Counted from the stretch's first letter, positions 1 through 8,204 are shown. The stretch: DNA of 64,000 nucleotides from Cyanobacteria bacterium PR.3.49 (GCA_013997645.1 PNKB01000004.1:1-64000), one strand, 5' to 3'. Numbers and translations are program-made. The notes: generated by a model from the letters alone, not told the origin.

Positions 1-135
1 GAAGGGAAAGCAATTACCGATCCCTTCACTGGTAGTCAAGACAAGAACAGTAAGCCGATGGGTAAGCCGAATGGAGATTGCTGCGGCGGCAAAAAAGGCT
101 CAAAGCAAAAAGAGCAGACAAAGTTTGCCAAGTAA
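1..135 (+). CDS. C-terminal end of a gene entering from the left edge (partial)
   Basis: Frame 1 is open from the first base to a TAA at 133-135 and encodes the last 44 residues of a protein that begins outside the window. The tail is hydrophilic and Lys/Gly-rich with a Cys pair (GDCCGGKKGSK) and ends KFAK. No domain can be recognised from this fragment. It is too short for the ORF track. It matters because the 71..553 ORF of the track would overlap it by 65 bases, which argues for a later start of the next gene. Confidence 0.5.
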   Translation, partial: EGKAITDPFTGSQDKNSKPMGKPNGDCCGGKKGSKQKEQTKFAK

Positions 136-148
136 GCCTTCCAGACTT

Positions 149-553
149 ATGCTTAGTGGCATGAGCTATTTTCTTGCCCTCTTAGTCACTTTGATGGTTG
201 CCCATCAGCAAGTTCAAGCACAAGGCTTGCCCGGGGCTGACATAAATCCCAACCCTCACCCAGGTCGAACAGCATCTACTGCCGGCCCACTCTTGCCTGG
301 AAAAACGGACGCTGAGCGGTGGAAATTGGTAAGCACCAATCTAGAAACCATGCTTGGCAAAAACAAAGCTGAAATCAAAAAACTATTCGGCAAGGTTGGA
401 GGCAAGGGCTCCGAGAAAGAGGAAATGGTTTATAGAATCACAGAAGCTTTACCGCGCAAACCTGGTGGGCTTCATCACATCGAACTATCGTTGCTTTTCA
501 GCAAAAAAGACCTAGTACATAAGGTATCGGTAGTACGCGTAACATGGCTCTAG
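149..553 (+). CDS. Secreted hypothetical protein
   Basis: The protein is about 134 residues from ATG 149. A hydrophobic stretch (YFLALLVTLMVAHQQVQAQG) looks like a signal peptide with cleavage after a VQA-like site. The mature part is a small charged domain with a GKNKAEIKKLFG segment and a beta-rich end, loosely like SmpA/OmlA-type small envelope proteins, but I do not claim that family. The ORF opens at ATG 71, but that start lies deep inside the preceding reading frame. TTG 125 would give a signal peptide with Lys/Arg in its n-region and is a real alternative. No start has a clear ribosome binding site. The stop overlaps the end of the convergent zincin-like gene by a few bases. Confidence 0.6.
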   Translation: MLSGMSYFLALLVTLMVAHQQVQAQGLPGADINPNPHPGRTASTAGPLLPGKTDAERWKLVSTNLETMLGKNKAEIKKLFGKVGGKGSEKEEMVYRITEALPRKPGGLHHIELSLLFSKKDLVHKVSVVRVTWL

Positions 554-1470
554 AAATCTTTCTGAGTGTCTAATTTCAACTTCACTGCAGCATCGACCCC
601 GTAGCGACGCACAATCTCCGCATGAGCACCTCTCCAGCCCACTCTATAGGCGTTATACGTTGATTTGTAGTATTCGTCATAAGCCGCTATCTTCTTTTCT
701 GAATTGATTTCCATAGCTGTCGGCGCATCGAACATCAGAAATTTTTTGAGTTGCGCTGAATTCGGATGCTTTAGGTCAAATAGAGTATTCAGTGACGTTG
801 TAACTTCAACACCATCTTTTATCCAGGTGTAAGTGACAGGTTTAGCGCCTTTCCAGTGCCGGGTTATATCATCGTGCACCTGCATTTCCGTGATGAAACT
901 CTGCACCTCAAGATCACCCTTATAGGCAACATACGCGTCAAGGCTCGGTGCCTTCGTTCCTTCAAACCACAACTTCTTCAACCCTTGGTGCGTTGCGTGA
1001 TAGCCCTCGTGGGCGACATGCTCAACCTGCAATGCAGCACTATCACTGGATTTCAAAATCAAAGTGCTTGTTCTGGCATTGTAAAAAGTATCTTTCGCAT
1101 TTCGATCAAATATGATTTTTAAGTCGTCAGGCTTTTTCCACGGGCTTGAGTCGAGCGCTTCGATTATCTCTTCATACGTTTTTGACTTTCCGGGGCCACT
1201 TTCCAAAGCCTTTGAATGCCAATAAGCATCGACAAATGGTGTTTTATATTTGTGAATGAAATCCTTGAACGGCAATACAACTCCCTCTGGAGGAGCTGGC
1301 TTTTCTGAAGGTTTCTCAGCAATTTGAATTCTTTCCGATACTTCTGCTTGCGCAACTACATCTGGTGGCAAAACCGAATGAAAGATGGACTCAATCGAAT
1401 TTGGCCTGCCTTTGTTGTCCTCTGTCGACCGTTCGGAAGATTGAAATTGCTCATTCTGCTTTTCTGACAT
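550..1470 (-). CDS. Zincin-like protein with HEGYH motif
   Basis: The ORF runs from TTG 1515, but the ATG at 1470 (MSEKQNEQFQ, 306 residues) is the more natural start. The first 80 residues are polar and probably disordered. The core carries VAHEGYHATHQG, an HExxH zinc-protease signature, at about residues 169-173 of the long ORF. It is followed about 30 residues later by KGDLEVQSFITEMQ, which could supply a downstream glutamate ligand. This pattern fits a small metallopeptidase domain, but the family was not recognised. There is no signal peptide. The gene is convergent with the secreted protein on its left, and a long leader separates it from the htpX-like gene on its right. Confidence 0.7.
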   Translation of the reverse strand: MSEKQNEQFQSSERSTEDNKGRPNSIESIFHSVLPPDVVAQAEVSERIQIAEKPSEKPAPPEGVVLPFKDFIHKYKTPFVDAYWHSKALESGPGKSKTYEEIIEALDSSPWKKPDDLKIIFDRNAKDTFYNARTSTLILKSSDSAALQVEHVAHEGYHATHQGLKKLWFEGTKAPSLDAYVAYKGDLEVQSFITEMQVHDDITRHWKGAKPVTYTWIKDGVEVTTSLNTLFDLKHPNSAQLKKFLMFDAPTAMEINSEKKIAAYDEYYKSTYNAYRVGWRGAHAEIVRRYGVDAAVKLKLDTQKDF

Positions 1471-1515
1471 AGAAGCGTTATGCCCATTCGCCAGACGAAA
1501 GATGTCAGCAGGCAA

Positions 1516-1912
1516 CTCCAGCCTGTTGCGGTCCTGTCTCAGCCAAAGGCTGCCACTCCTGGTTGCGGCGCAACCACCGCGCTAGCTGCGAAGCCTTGAC
1601 AGCATTAGCCGTGCGAGGTGTATCCGCGCGTTTCAAGATTACTGTTTCAACAGTCTTCTAGAAACAGCTGTCATGACTCTAATAGAGTTCTTACGTTTCA
1701 CCCGCTTTTTTCATCGCTTCACAGGTACCTTTGCCCTCAGGCAAAACCCTCTAACTTCCCGGCTTAGTTCCCCCTTTCACGTGCTTAGCAGCATGCGGGA
1801 GTTACTGTCCGGATTTTCTCTTATCTGAAATTCACTATCTCCCGCACCGCTGCTGCATCTTGACCAAGAGCGGCTGCGGTTCGACATGCAAAAAATCTGA
1901 AGGAGTCGTGAG
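1516..1912. other. Intergenic leader between divergent genes, with long inverted repeat
   Basis: No convincing gene lies here. A perfect short palindrome (GGTTGCGGCGCAACC) sits near 1561. A larger inverted repeat pairs AGCAGC-AT-GCGGGAG (1787-1801) with CTCCCGC-ACC-GCTGCT (from 1839), two stems of 6 and 7 bp around a 37-base loop, ending about 60 bases before the htpX-like start. It could be a structured 5' leader of that gene. An AAGGAG box lies just before ATG 1913. Confidence 0.4.
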
Positions 1913-2980
1913 ATGCCTCATAACCATCCACACGGGTTCGACGCAGCCGCCACCAAGCGCCGCCTCGCATCGACCTGGTTCAAAACTATCTTTGGCATGA
2001 CTCTGATTTCCGTGCTCGCAGTCTCCGCCCTGGTTTACCTTGGGCTGAGCCTCACATGGGGAGTCGTGCTTCTCGGCGCATGGTCGCTGATTCCGGTATT
2101 CAGCTGGTATCACAGCGGCACGCTTGTGTTGAAGCTGATGAAGTGCCGCGCACCAAGCGAGCACAATCCCGATCATCAGCGCCTCGTGCGCCTCGTTGAC
2201 GAGCTGTATCCGGTGACCGGTCTCAAGGTCAAACCTCCGGTGTACATCTCGCCAATCCCACTGCCCAACGCGTTCGCCACCGGCCGCAGCCCTGCCACCA
2301 GCTTCATCGCTGCGACCGAAGGCCTGCTGCACCTCGACCTCACGGACGCCGAACTCAAGGCTGTGCTCGCCCACGAACTCGCGCACGTGAAGTGCCGCGA
2401 CGTCTCGATCGGCTCGTTCATGGCTGTAATGGGCTCGCTGTTTGCGATTGTTCTGTCGGCTGGATTCCCCGGACTCTTCCGCGGCGTCTTCTCCGGCGGT
2501 GAAGCGCCTTTGCTCGACAAGCTGTCGGACAAGGTCAACAAGGACAAGAAGCGGTTCTTCACGCCCGATGGCGGTGTTGCCGGCTTCATCATGATGCTGG
2601 CGATTTTCTACCTGGTCAGCATGCTGACCAAGTTCCTGGCGCTGTTCGTCAGCCGGTGCCGCGAAAGCGCCGCCGATGTTCTGGCTGCCCAGTGGACTGG
2701 AGACCCCTGTGCGCTTTCCACAGCGCTGCAGAAGATCCGCAATTTCATGATGCGCCAGCGTCGTGACATTCGCCTGATCACGCTGACTCGCGGCATGAAG
2801 CCTCTCTTCATCGTCAACGCGTTTGACGAGGACGACGAGAGCGGCGTCGACAAGAGCCTGGGCGCGCGCCTTGGCCGTTGGTGGCGCAGCCTGGGTGAAC
2901 ACCACCCGCCCGTCGAGAAGCGCATACAGGAACTGGACGCCATGTCCGGTGGTCAGTGCCCGCGCCTTCGCGATCGGTAA
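1913..2980 (+). CDS. M48 family (HtpX-like) membrane zinc metalloprotease
   Basis: This is a 355-residue membrane protease of the M48/HtpX type, expected to degrade damaged or misassembled membrane proteins. After a short His-containing N-terminus come two hydrophobic segments (about 28-48 and 50-66). The zinc site HELAH is at about 154-158. Two more hydrophobic stretches follow (about 166-190 and 220-240), and then CRESAADVLAA, which supplies the usual third glutamate ligand. The layout of two TM segments, the metal site and two TM segments matches HtpX. The start has AAGGAG seven bases upstream. The gene stands alone, with a hairpin terminator after it. Codon use is strongly G/C at third positions, unlike some neighbours. 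The exact subfamily was not checked, so no gene symbol is assigned. Confidence 0.88.
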   Translation: MPHNHPHGFDAAATKRRLASTWFKTIFGMTLISVLAVSALVYLGLSLTWGVVLLGAWSLIPVFSWYHSGTLVLKLMKCRAPSEHNPDHQRLVRLVDELYPVTGLKVKPPVYISPIPLPNAFATGRSPATSFIAATEGLLHLDLTDAELKAVLAHELAHVKCRDVSIGSFMAVMGSLFAIVLSAGFPGLFRGVFSGGEAPLLDKLSDKVNKDKKRFFTPDGGVAGFIMMLAIFYLVSMLTKFLALFVSRCRESAADVLAAQWTGDPCALSTALQKIRNFMMRQRRDIRLITLTRGMKPLFIVNAFDEDDESGVDKSLGARLGRWWRSLGEHHPPVEKRIQELDAMSGGQCPRLRDR

Positions 2981-3030
2981 GAACAACATGCTTTCCTGAG
3001 ACGGATGGCTAAACTCATTCGCCTCAGCTC

Positions 3031-3095
3031 GAAGGGTTCTGCTTTCGGAGCGTATCAAGCCAGATACGCCCTGACTGCAGAACCCTTCATTTTTT
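3031..3095 (+). terminator. Intrinsic terminator after htpX-like gene
   Basis: GAAGGGTTCTGC pairs with GCAGAACCCTTC (3077-3088) and is followed by CATTTTTT. This is a classic rho-independent terminator about 50 bases after the stop codon. Confidence 0.85.
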
Positions 3096-3166
3096 GTAAG
3101 CAGTCTGCGACATGACGTAGTATTGCTGTGCTTTTGATATGGAGCAGGCAAACTAACCCGCATCAA

Positions 3167-3198
3167 AGAAAAGATTTTTCGCTGAAAAATCTTTTTTC
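3167..3198. terminator. Bidirectional-looking A/T-rich hairpin
   Basis: AAAAGATTTTT-CGCTG-AAAAATCTTTT has a perfect stem with A and T tracts on either side, so it could terminate in both directions. Almost the same sequence recurs at 59442-59470. No annotated gene ends just before it on either strand. Confidence 0.5.
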
Positions 3199-3442
3199 CA
3201 GAGCGATGGATTTTTGCCCACCCTCACAGGGTTGAATGCGGTAAAAATCGCAAGCTGCAAAGCGTGAAAGTTAGCGCGCGCGGGCGAACGAAATACTGCT
3301 GCCTGTGCATTTCCAAATGGCATACAGCATTGCCTTGGCTGTCTGCTGTAACTCATCGTCTAAACACAACTCTCCTCCAGAAAATTCGGTATTCACAACA
3401 CCACTACATCACCACCACACCAGAAAGAGAAAGGATTTGCGG

Positions 3443-3610
3443 ATGGCAATCTTGGGTGCAATCTTCGTAGGTGTTCTCGCATTTTTCGTGTGCGCCTTTT
3501 TCTGCGCGGGCTTACCTCAACTCCTCACACTTTTCATCAGCATGTTATTTGCAATGTTCTGCGGGCTCATCGCACATTTACGTTTCGATAGACGGCCCAG
3601 CGGGGACTAA
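3443..3610 (+). CDS. Small two-TM membrane protein (55 aa)
   Basis: The ATG at 3443 is preceded by GAGAAAGGA at good spacing. The track start at 3305 would add a polar His-rich stretch that looks like untranslated leader. The product (MAILGAIFVGVLAFF...) is almost wholly hydrophobic, with two predicted membrane spans (about 3-25 and 28-46) and a short basic tail (HLRFDRRPSGD). No family is recognised. The ribosome binding site and the hydropathy support a real gene. Confidence 0.6.
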   Translation: MAILGAIFVGVLAFFVCAFFCAGLPQLLTLFISMLFAMFCGLIAHLRFDRRPSGD

Positions 3611-3814
3611 CGACCCGATTTCGAACAGCGAATAACTCGACTTGACTCGAGAATGCAGGCGGAAAAACACAAGCCATTCCGCCTGCATAATTTTTCACTT
3701 CTTAGTACTATCGAACATCGTTTTTGAGGCAGGCGTCAAAATCTTTGACCAAATCACAGGCAAACTCACAGCAATCAAGTGCTGGAGCGGCTCGATTCAA
3801 TTCGCAAATCTGAA

Positions 3815-4033
3815 TTAGTTCCAGGAACCGGCTTGTTTGGCGGCTACCCAATGAACACGTGCAGCGGCATCATCTGTCAAAGTTGCTATCAATCCTGACT
3901 GCGCCGCATTGAATATGGTGATCACCAGTGCAACTGCAATTGCTGAGTAAGCCAACATCGTGCCGTACTCAACTGTTCCATCACCGGACGTGGAGCTGAC
4001 AAATTTGTTCAGTTTGTTGTCTGTGGGCTTCAT
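3815..4033 (-). CDS. Flp-type (class IVb) prepilin-like protein
   Basis: The product is a 72-residue protein from ATG 4033, which has GGAG eight bases upstream; the track start at 4063 has none. The sequence GDGTVEY fits the Flp prepilin cleavage rule (G, four residues, then E-Y). It is followed by a hydrophobic helix (AYSAIAVALVITIF) typical of the pilin N-terminal spine. Flp pilins are processed by a TadV-type peptidase and assembled by a Tad secretion system. No other tad gene is in the window, so this pilin is an orphan here or is served by machinery elsewhere. The short C-terminus ends KQAGSWN. The prepilin call rests on the motif and size. Confidence 0.72.
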   Translation of the reverse strand: MKPTDNKLNKFVSSTSGDGTVEYGTMLAYSAIAVALVITIFNAAQSGLIATLTDDAAARVHWVAAKQAGSWN

Positions 4034-4420
4034 GACCATCGCTCCTTCGGAGGGAACTCTCATTGATAAGGCGCGTCTTGCCCCGAGAAGTTCCCTGAGA
4101 ACAAGGTATCACGCGTTTCAAAAACATCAAATAGAAAACGCTAATACAGTATCGGTTTGCAAAGTTCAAGATTTGTGGCTGATCGTACACCGTAATCAAG
4201 AGAGGATTTGTGATTTATTTTGGGGTATCTCTTGAAATCCCGCGTGTCATCGGCGTTTTACTCACCCATTCAAGATGACGAGCGACAAAATTATTTCAAA
4301 AAAGTGGTGTCAAATATGGACTATGCTCTGCTAAAATTAAGCAACTCAAATCTAATGATCAAAAAGAATTTCGATCAAAGAAATTCTCAAAGTCCCAACT
4401 CCAAGAAAGGCGAGCGAAGT

Positions 4421-4807
4421 ATGGAAAGCGTAGCCCTTCAGAGCCCCCCAGCCTTGTCTTTCACGATCGCGTGTGACGAGAGATGCGCCATGGTGCACAA
4501 ATTCAGCTCACTAGTGAAGTGGTGGGACCGCGAAAATGTTTTCACGTTCGTAGATAGAGATTCGAGAAATCCTGCAGCACAGCGCCTTGTTAGTGACCTC
4601 GACCGTTCTCCCTGGAGCCTCATGCTCATCGATGAAGATGGAGAGCGCTGGTCAGGTCCGGAAGCAATTCCAATGATTTTGAAGCATTTGCCTCTAGGAA
4701 AATTGGCTGCTGTTTTCTACATCTTGCCGGGCACGATGTGGATAACCAGACAGTTTTATTTGTTTGCTTCACGCAATCGCCGTTTGCTCACACAGCAAAA
4801 CGCATAA
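4421..4807 (+). CDS. DCC-type (DUF393) thiol-disulfide oxidoreductase-like protein
   Basis: A 128-residue thioredoxin-like protein starts at ATG 4421 (MESVALQSPP), which has AAAGG nine bases upstream. The longer frame from 4220 reads through an unlikely leader. The pattern DERC followed by FVDRDSRNPAAQRLV, LMLIDEDGERWSGPEAI and a final RQFYLFASRNRRLL matches the DCC/DUF393 family, whose members carry DxxCxxC near the N-terminus and YxxxAxNR near the end. Here the second catalytic Cys position is Val (DERCAMV), while an extra Cys precedes the Asp (CDERC). Redox chemistry is therefore uncertain. The gene is convergent with the MurF-like gene after a 17-base gap. Confidence 0.7.
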   Translation: MESVALQSPPALSFTIACDERCAMVHKFSSLVKWWDRENVFTFVDRDSRNPAAQRLVSDLDRSPWSLMLIDEDGERWSGPEAIPMILKHLPLGKLAAVFYILPGTMWITRQFYLFASRNRRLLTQQNA

Positions 4808-4824
4808 GACTGCACGCAGTTTTT

Positions 4825-5733
4825 TCAGGCCGAATTCATCGAAAACAGCGACAGGACATCAGCGTCTTGCAATCCCATTTCGCGCGCCGCAGTAAAAACG
4901 CACCACAAGTGCTGTGCTAATTCGCTGCCCTCCAGACCACCCGGTAAAGGCGGTGGATTGGACGCATCAAACACTTCAATGCGACCAGGAAAGTAAGAGA
5001 CAAATTTTTCCAGCTCCAGACCGGGCGGATCTTGTGCAATCACCAGGCGCTTGCGCGGGTCCATATTGGCAAGCAATTCCCCCAGAGCCTCTATAGCATC
5101 TCCGCCTGCAGCGCCGGCTTTCAAGTCAGCATAACCTTCATCCGTGATGATGAGAATGTTCGGATTGAGCGCGGCGGTGAGCAACGACAGCTCGTCAATT
5201 GAGCGAGGCGTCAGCTCAAACAGGCAATAGCGCGTTGTCTCATCCAGAGTCAGCAAAGCGGTCAAAGCCTCTCCAGGAGGCAGCACCGCAGTTGGTGGCA
5301 CAAAATGGAGCCGGTCTTCAAAGCTCGAGCTCATCACCCTCGACATCATTTGCGTAACCAGACCAAAAGGGCGAGTTTTAGAGCCGGTAATGGCAACTAC
5401 TGTTGGATTCAGCCGTCGGCGCCAGTTTCGCGCCAAACTTTTGAGCGCTGCCAGCGTGTCGTCAACTGCAATCAGCGGGAAGGACGAGCTGGCAATCGGA
5501 TAGCTGCCGCGTTCGCTGACTATGCAGCCCATCGCACCGGATGAAAATGCATCGCCGAGGAAATCGTGTCCATCAAAACGGTCTCCACGCAAAGCCACAA
5601 ACCATGCGCCTTCACGAATCTCGCGCGTGTCGATGCACAATTCGGCGGCATCCGACTCGTCCGGCATCATGCCTTGAGCGAGCCGCCCTGTGGTTATTTC
5701 AAGAATCTCTTCGGCAGTAAAAGTGGCGACCAT
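4825..5733 (-). CDS. MurF-like protein with degenerate Mur ligase ATP site
   Basis: The first 110 residues match the N-terminal substrate domain of MurF (UDP-MurNAc-tripeptide:D-Ala-D-Ala ligase): CIDTREIREGAWFVALRGDR FDGHDFL-like core, GAMGCIVSE and then VDDTLAALKSLA. The central domain begins VVAITGS, but the expected GSNGKTTTK P-loop reads GSKTRPFGLV, so the ATP-binding Lys-Thr signature is lost. The protein stops at 302 residues against about 450 for MurF, without a clear C-terminal ligase domain. It is probably a non-catalytic paralog that binds a muropeptide precursor or has been repurposed. The reading frame is clean, so it does not look like a recent pseudogene. Confidence 0.72.
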   Translation of the reverse strand: MVATFTAEEILEITTGRLAQGMMPDESDAAELCIDTREIREGAWFVALRGDRFDGHDFLGDAFSSGAMGCIVSERGSYPIASSSFPLIAVDDTLAALKSLARNWRRRLNPTVVAITGSKTRPFGLVTQMMSRVMSSSFEDRLHFVPPTAVLPPGEALTALLTLDETTRYCLFELTPRSIDELSLLTAALNPNILIITDEGYADLKAGAAGGDAIEALGELLANMDPRKRLVIAQDPPGLELEKFVSYFPGRIEVFDASNPPPLPGGLEGSELAQHLWCVFTAAREMGLQDADVLSLFSMNSA

Positions 5734-5902
5734 TGTCCGGCACGTTATGTGTCACGCACGTAAGCATACTCGCTTAGAGCGCGCGATGCATCGAATCACA
5801 GGCAGAAAATTGCGATGCTTGCAACCGGACTTCTCGAAGCTGCGGGTGCCCCAAAATATTTGACAATATTCTCAATAAGGATTTTTGGTTCGCAACAAGA
5901 AG

Positions 5903-6112
5903 TCAGAGTCGATATAAAAGGATGATTTCCATAACGGCAAAAACCCAACAGAAAGGTACGGCAAGGCTGAACGCCACCTCCAAGCCCCAATCGATGGGGT
6001 CGCCGTCGCACATCATGCAGATATAGATAATGGCGCTGGTAAATGGCGTGACGAACCAGCCCATGATGCCGGTCATCAAAGCTACTAAAAGTAAGACTGT
6101 CCAGACGTCCAT
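5903..6112 (-). CDS. Small two-TM membrane protein (69 aa)
   Basis: ATG 6112 has GGAAAG five bases upstream. The product has two hydrophobic segments (about 4-24 and 46-66) joined by a short loop with ICMMCDGDPIDWG, so two Cys lie near the membrane face. No family is recognised. It sits alone between the MurF-like gene and a long untranslated stretch. Confidence 0.5.
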   Translation of the reverse strand: MDVWTVLLLVALMTGIMGWFVTPFTSAIIYICMMCDGDPIDWGLEVAFSLAVPFCWVFAVMEIILLYRL

Positions 6113-6688
6113 TTGTGCTTTCCGCTAGCGCCTTCTTTTAATCGGATGTTGCCAGAGTTCTTGACTCACGCTCCGATAATCTCACTGGGTAGGGCTTTTG
6201 AAAAGCGTGCAATTACGTACGCCGGTCAATTTCAGCACGGCCAAAATTGCGGAATGATTCGCAACTAGTTGCAAAGATGACAGAGTTAGCGCAGCCTTAG
6301 TTGAGACTAACTCGCAATAAGCTAAGATTGCCGAAGCGCTGAACCTGCCCGAAAAATCGCCCCGTATATAGCTTCAATCTCTGGAATATCTTTAGATTCT
6401 ACGGTTGATACTGAGATCATGAGCTTCTTAGACTGCATTAGTAATTTCAGTACTTCAATTCATCCCGGAGACATCTTCTCTCTTTTCAGGAAACCCAATC
6501 CTCCTCGGAAAAACTGCTGCTTGAAAGTTCTCGATTATGAGAGCAGAAAAACACGGAAACTCTGATCAGGCTTGTTTTGTCTTGAAAGCAGAAAACGATG
6601 CTCTACTTCGCACAGCTGTCTCAGTTAGCGACAGTCTATGCGAAGTATCTCCGAGCGTGCGGCATCACAGTCGCAAAGGAGGCACTAC
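6113..6688. other. Intergenic region without a supported gene
   Basis: About 575 bases separate the small membrane protein from the ferredoxin-like gene. The track ORF 6537..6812 is an out-of-frame shadow of the next gene. I see no convincing hairpin or promoter beyond the AAAGGAGG ribosome binding site at its right end. Confidence 0.4.
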
Positions 6689-6985
6689 ATGGGGAAACCC
6701 ACAAAAATCTATGTATGCACCGAGGGTAAGAAATGCCCGAAACGCGGCAGCAAGAAGGTGCTCGCTCAGCTCAAAGCTGAAGTCGAACAGCAGAATTCTT
6801 CGCTGGAAGTGAAGGGTTGTGGCTGCCTCGGCACGTGCAAGAAGGGTCCGAGTCTCGTTGTGACACCGGACAAAGTTCGCTATGGTCGCGTAAAACCTGA
6901 AGACAGTGCCGACATCGTCAAAGCGCACAGCGCCGGCGAAGGACCTGTCGAAAGGCTGGTAATCACGAAGAAGAAAAAGAAGTAG
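6689..6985 (+). CDS. (2Fe-2S) ferredoxin domain-containing protein
   Basis: The gene encodes 98 residues from ATG 6689, chosen because AAAGGAGG lies six bases upstream. The sequence KIYVCTEGKKCPKRGSKKVL followed by VKGCGCLGTCKKGPSLVV is the four-Cys pattern of thioredoxin-like [2Fe-2S] ferredoxins, close to the HoxE/NuoE-type fold found alone in cyanobacteria-related bacteria. Cys at C-x(5)-C, then C-x-C-x(3)-C, are the cluster ligand candidates. The C-terminus is Lys-rich (KKKKK). A role as a small electron carrier is inferred; no redox partner gene is adjacent. Confidence 0.8.
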   Translation: MGKPTKIYVCTEGKKCPKRGSKKVLAQLKAEVEQQNSSLEVKGCGCLGTCKKGPSLVVTPDKVRYGRVKPEDSADIVKAHSAGEGPVERLVITKKKKK

Positions 6986-7184
6986 CCCTCAGCGCTTCTC
7001 TGCTTCGCGAGCCGACTTAGCGTTAACAACGCTGAGCGACATCTCTATCGCATTTGAATCCAACTCTATGCTCGCGCAGAAACACCGTACAGCATGCGGT
7101 TCTGCGCGCATGTCCACTACGCCAATGACCGCTCAGGGAAACAGCTGTGCCCAAGCGGAAGTAAGTCATGTAAGGAGAACAATC

Positions 7185-8159
7185 ATGAAACGATGGCAAA
7201 ACCGTCGCTTCTGCGAACTGGTGGCACACGTCACCGAGACGCGCGATGCTCTTGCTAAGGAGACCGACCTGTCTCCGCGCAACGAAATCGTCAACCAGAA
7301 GCTGCACAACCTCGTTCACTATGTCACTCTGCCGCACAACCAAGCGGCCGCAAAGCGTGCGCTGCAGACCCTGTCTCAGACGGGTGTCACGGCTTCTCTT
7401 CGCGATATCTGTCAGCGTGCGGAATTCCAGCTCGAGCTGTACTTCAGCGACCCCGACCGGGTTCTGGACTTTCCGTACATCGATCACTACCTGGAGCTGG
7501 CGCTCAAGGAGAGTGAACTCGCCAATCTCAACTCCAACAGCCGTGTCGTTTTCGTCGGTGGTGGTCCGCTCCCTTGGACGCCGCTGGTGCTGACGATCGT
7601 GCAGTCCGCGAAGGCCCAGGGCATGCTCGGCGAGCTGACTCGCTGTCTGGCCGAAGGTGACGCTCACACCGACGACCTGCTCAAGAAGGTCATCCAGAGG
7701 GAGTTCTGGCGTGACTGGCCGAGTTCGTTCCAGGTGATGTCCGTCGAGAAGGAGGCGGAAGCCGCGGAAAACTCGGTTAAGGCGCTCACGAAGCTGGGCT
7801 TCCAGGACCACGTCCAGGTCGCTCATGTTGACGGCGCGGAGTTGGTTGTTCCGCCCGGCTTCGACACCTTCTTCATCGCCAGCATGGTGACGGAGAAGCA
7901 GCGCGTGATGCTCAACATCATGTCGCAGGTCGAGCCCGGCAAGGAAGTGACCTTCTTGGTTCGCAGCGTTGATCCCGTCAACATGCGTGCCCTCCTGTAC
8001 GAACCGGCTGACAGCCTGCTCGAAGACATGGAAGCGTGCATCCCCGGTCTTTCCTGGGTCGACACCTTCCTGCCCGAGAACGGCTCATGCCTGATCAACT
8101 CCGTGCACGTCTACAAGTACCGCCGCCCGGTTGAGTCCGAGGCGGAGGCTGCTGCGTAA
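7185..8159 (+). CDS. Nicotianamine synthase-like enzyme
   Basis: A 324-residue protein starts at ATG 7185, preceded by TAAGGAG; the ORF from 7068 lacks such support. The middle reads LDFPYIDHYLELALKESEL and then VVFVGGGPLPWTPLVLTIV, the SAM-binding signature of nicotianamine synthases and of CntL-type opine metallophore enzymes (GSGPLPLTS in the family). These enzymes transfer the aminobutyrate group of SAM to an amine. Later VEKEAEAAENS and HVDGAELVVPPGFDTFFIAS fit the remaining Rossmann strands. No metallophore dehydrogenase or racemase gene is adjacent, so the product cannot be named. Codons are strongly GC3. A strong terminator follows. Confidence 0.72.
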   Translation: MKRWQNRRFCELVAHVTETRDALAKETDLSPRNEIVNQKLHNLVHYVTLPHNQAAAKRALQTLSQTGVTASLRDICQRAEFQLELYFSDPDRVLDFPYIDHYLELALKESELANLNSNSRVVFVGGGPLPWTPLVLTIVQSAKAQGMLGELTRCLAEGDAHTDDLLKKVIQREFWRDWPSSFQVMSVEKEAEAAENSVKALTKLGFQDHVQVAHVDGAELVVPPGFDTFFIASMVTEKQRVMLNIMSQVEPGKEVTFLVRSVDPVNMRALLYEPADSLLEDMEACIPGLSWVDTFLPENGSCLINSVHVYKYRRPVESEAEAAA

Positions 8160-8204
8160 CACTGCCGGAGCGTTGTTTCGCTGAGCGCGACGCAACGATG
8201 AATG

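Noticed and set aside
1835-3166. 443-residue minus-strand ORF antisense to the htpX-like gene
   Set aside because: It is a shadow of a GC3-rich gene: Arg/Ala/Gln/His-rich with no domain.
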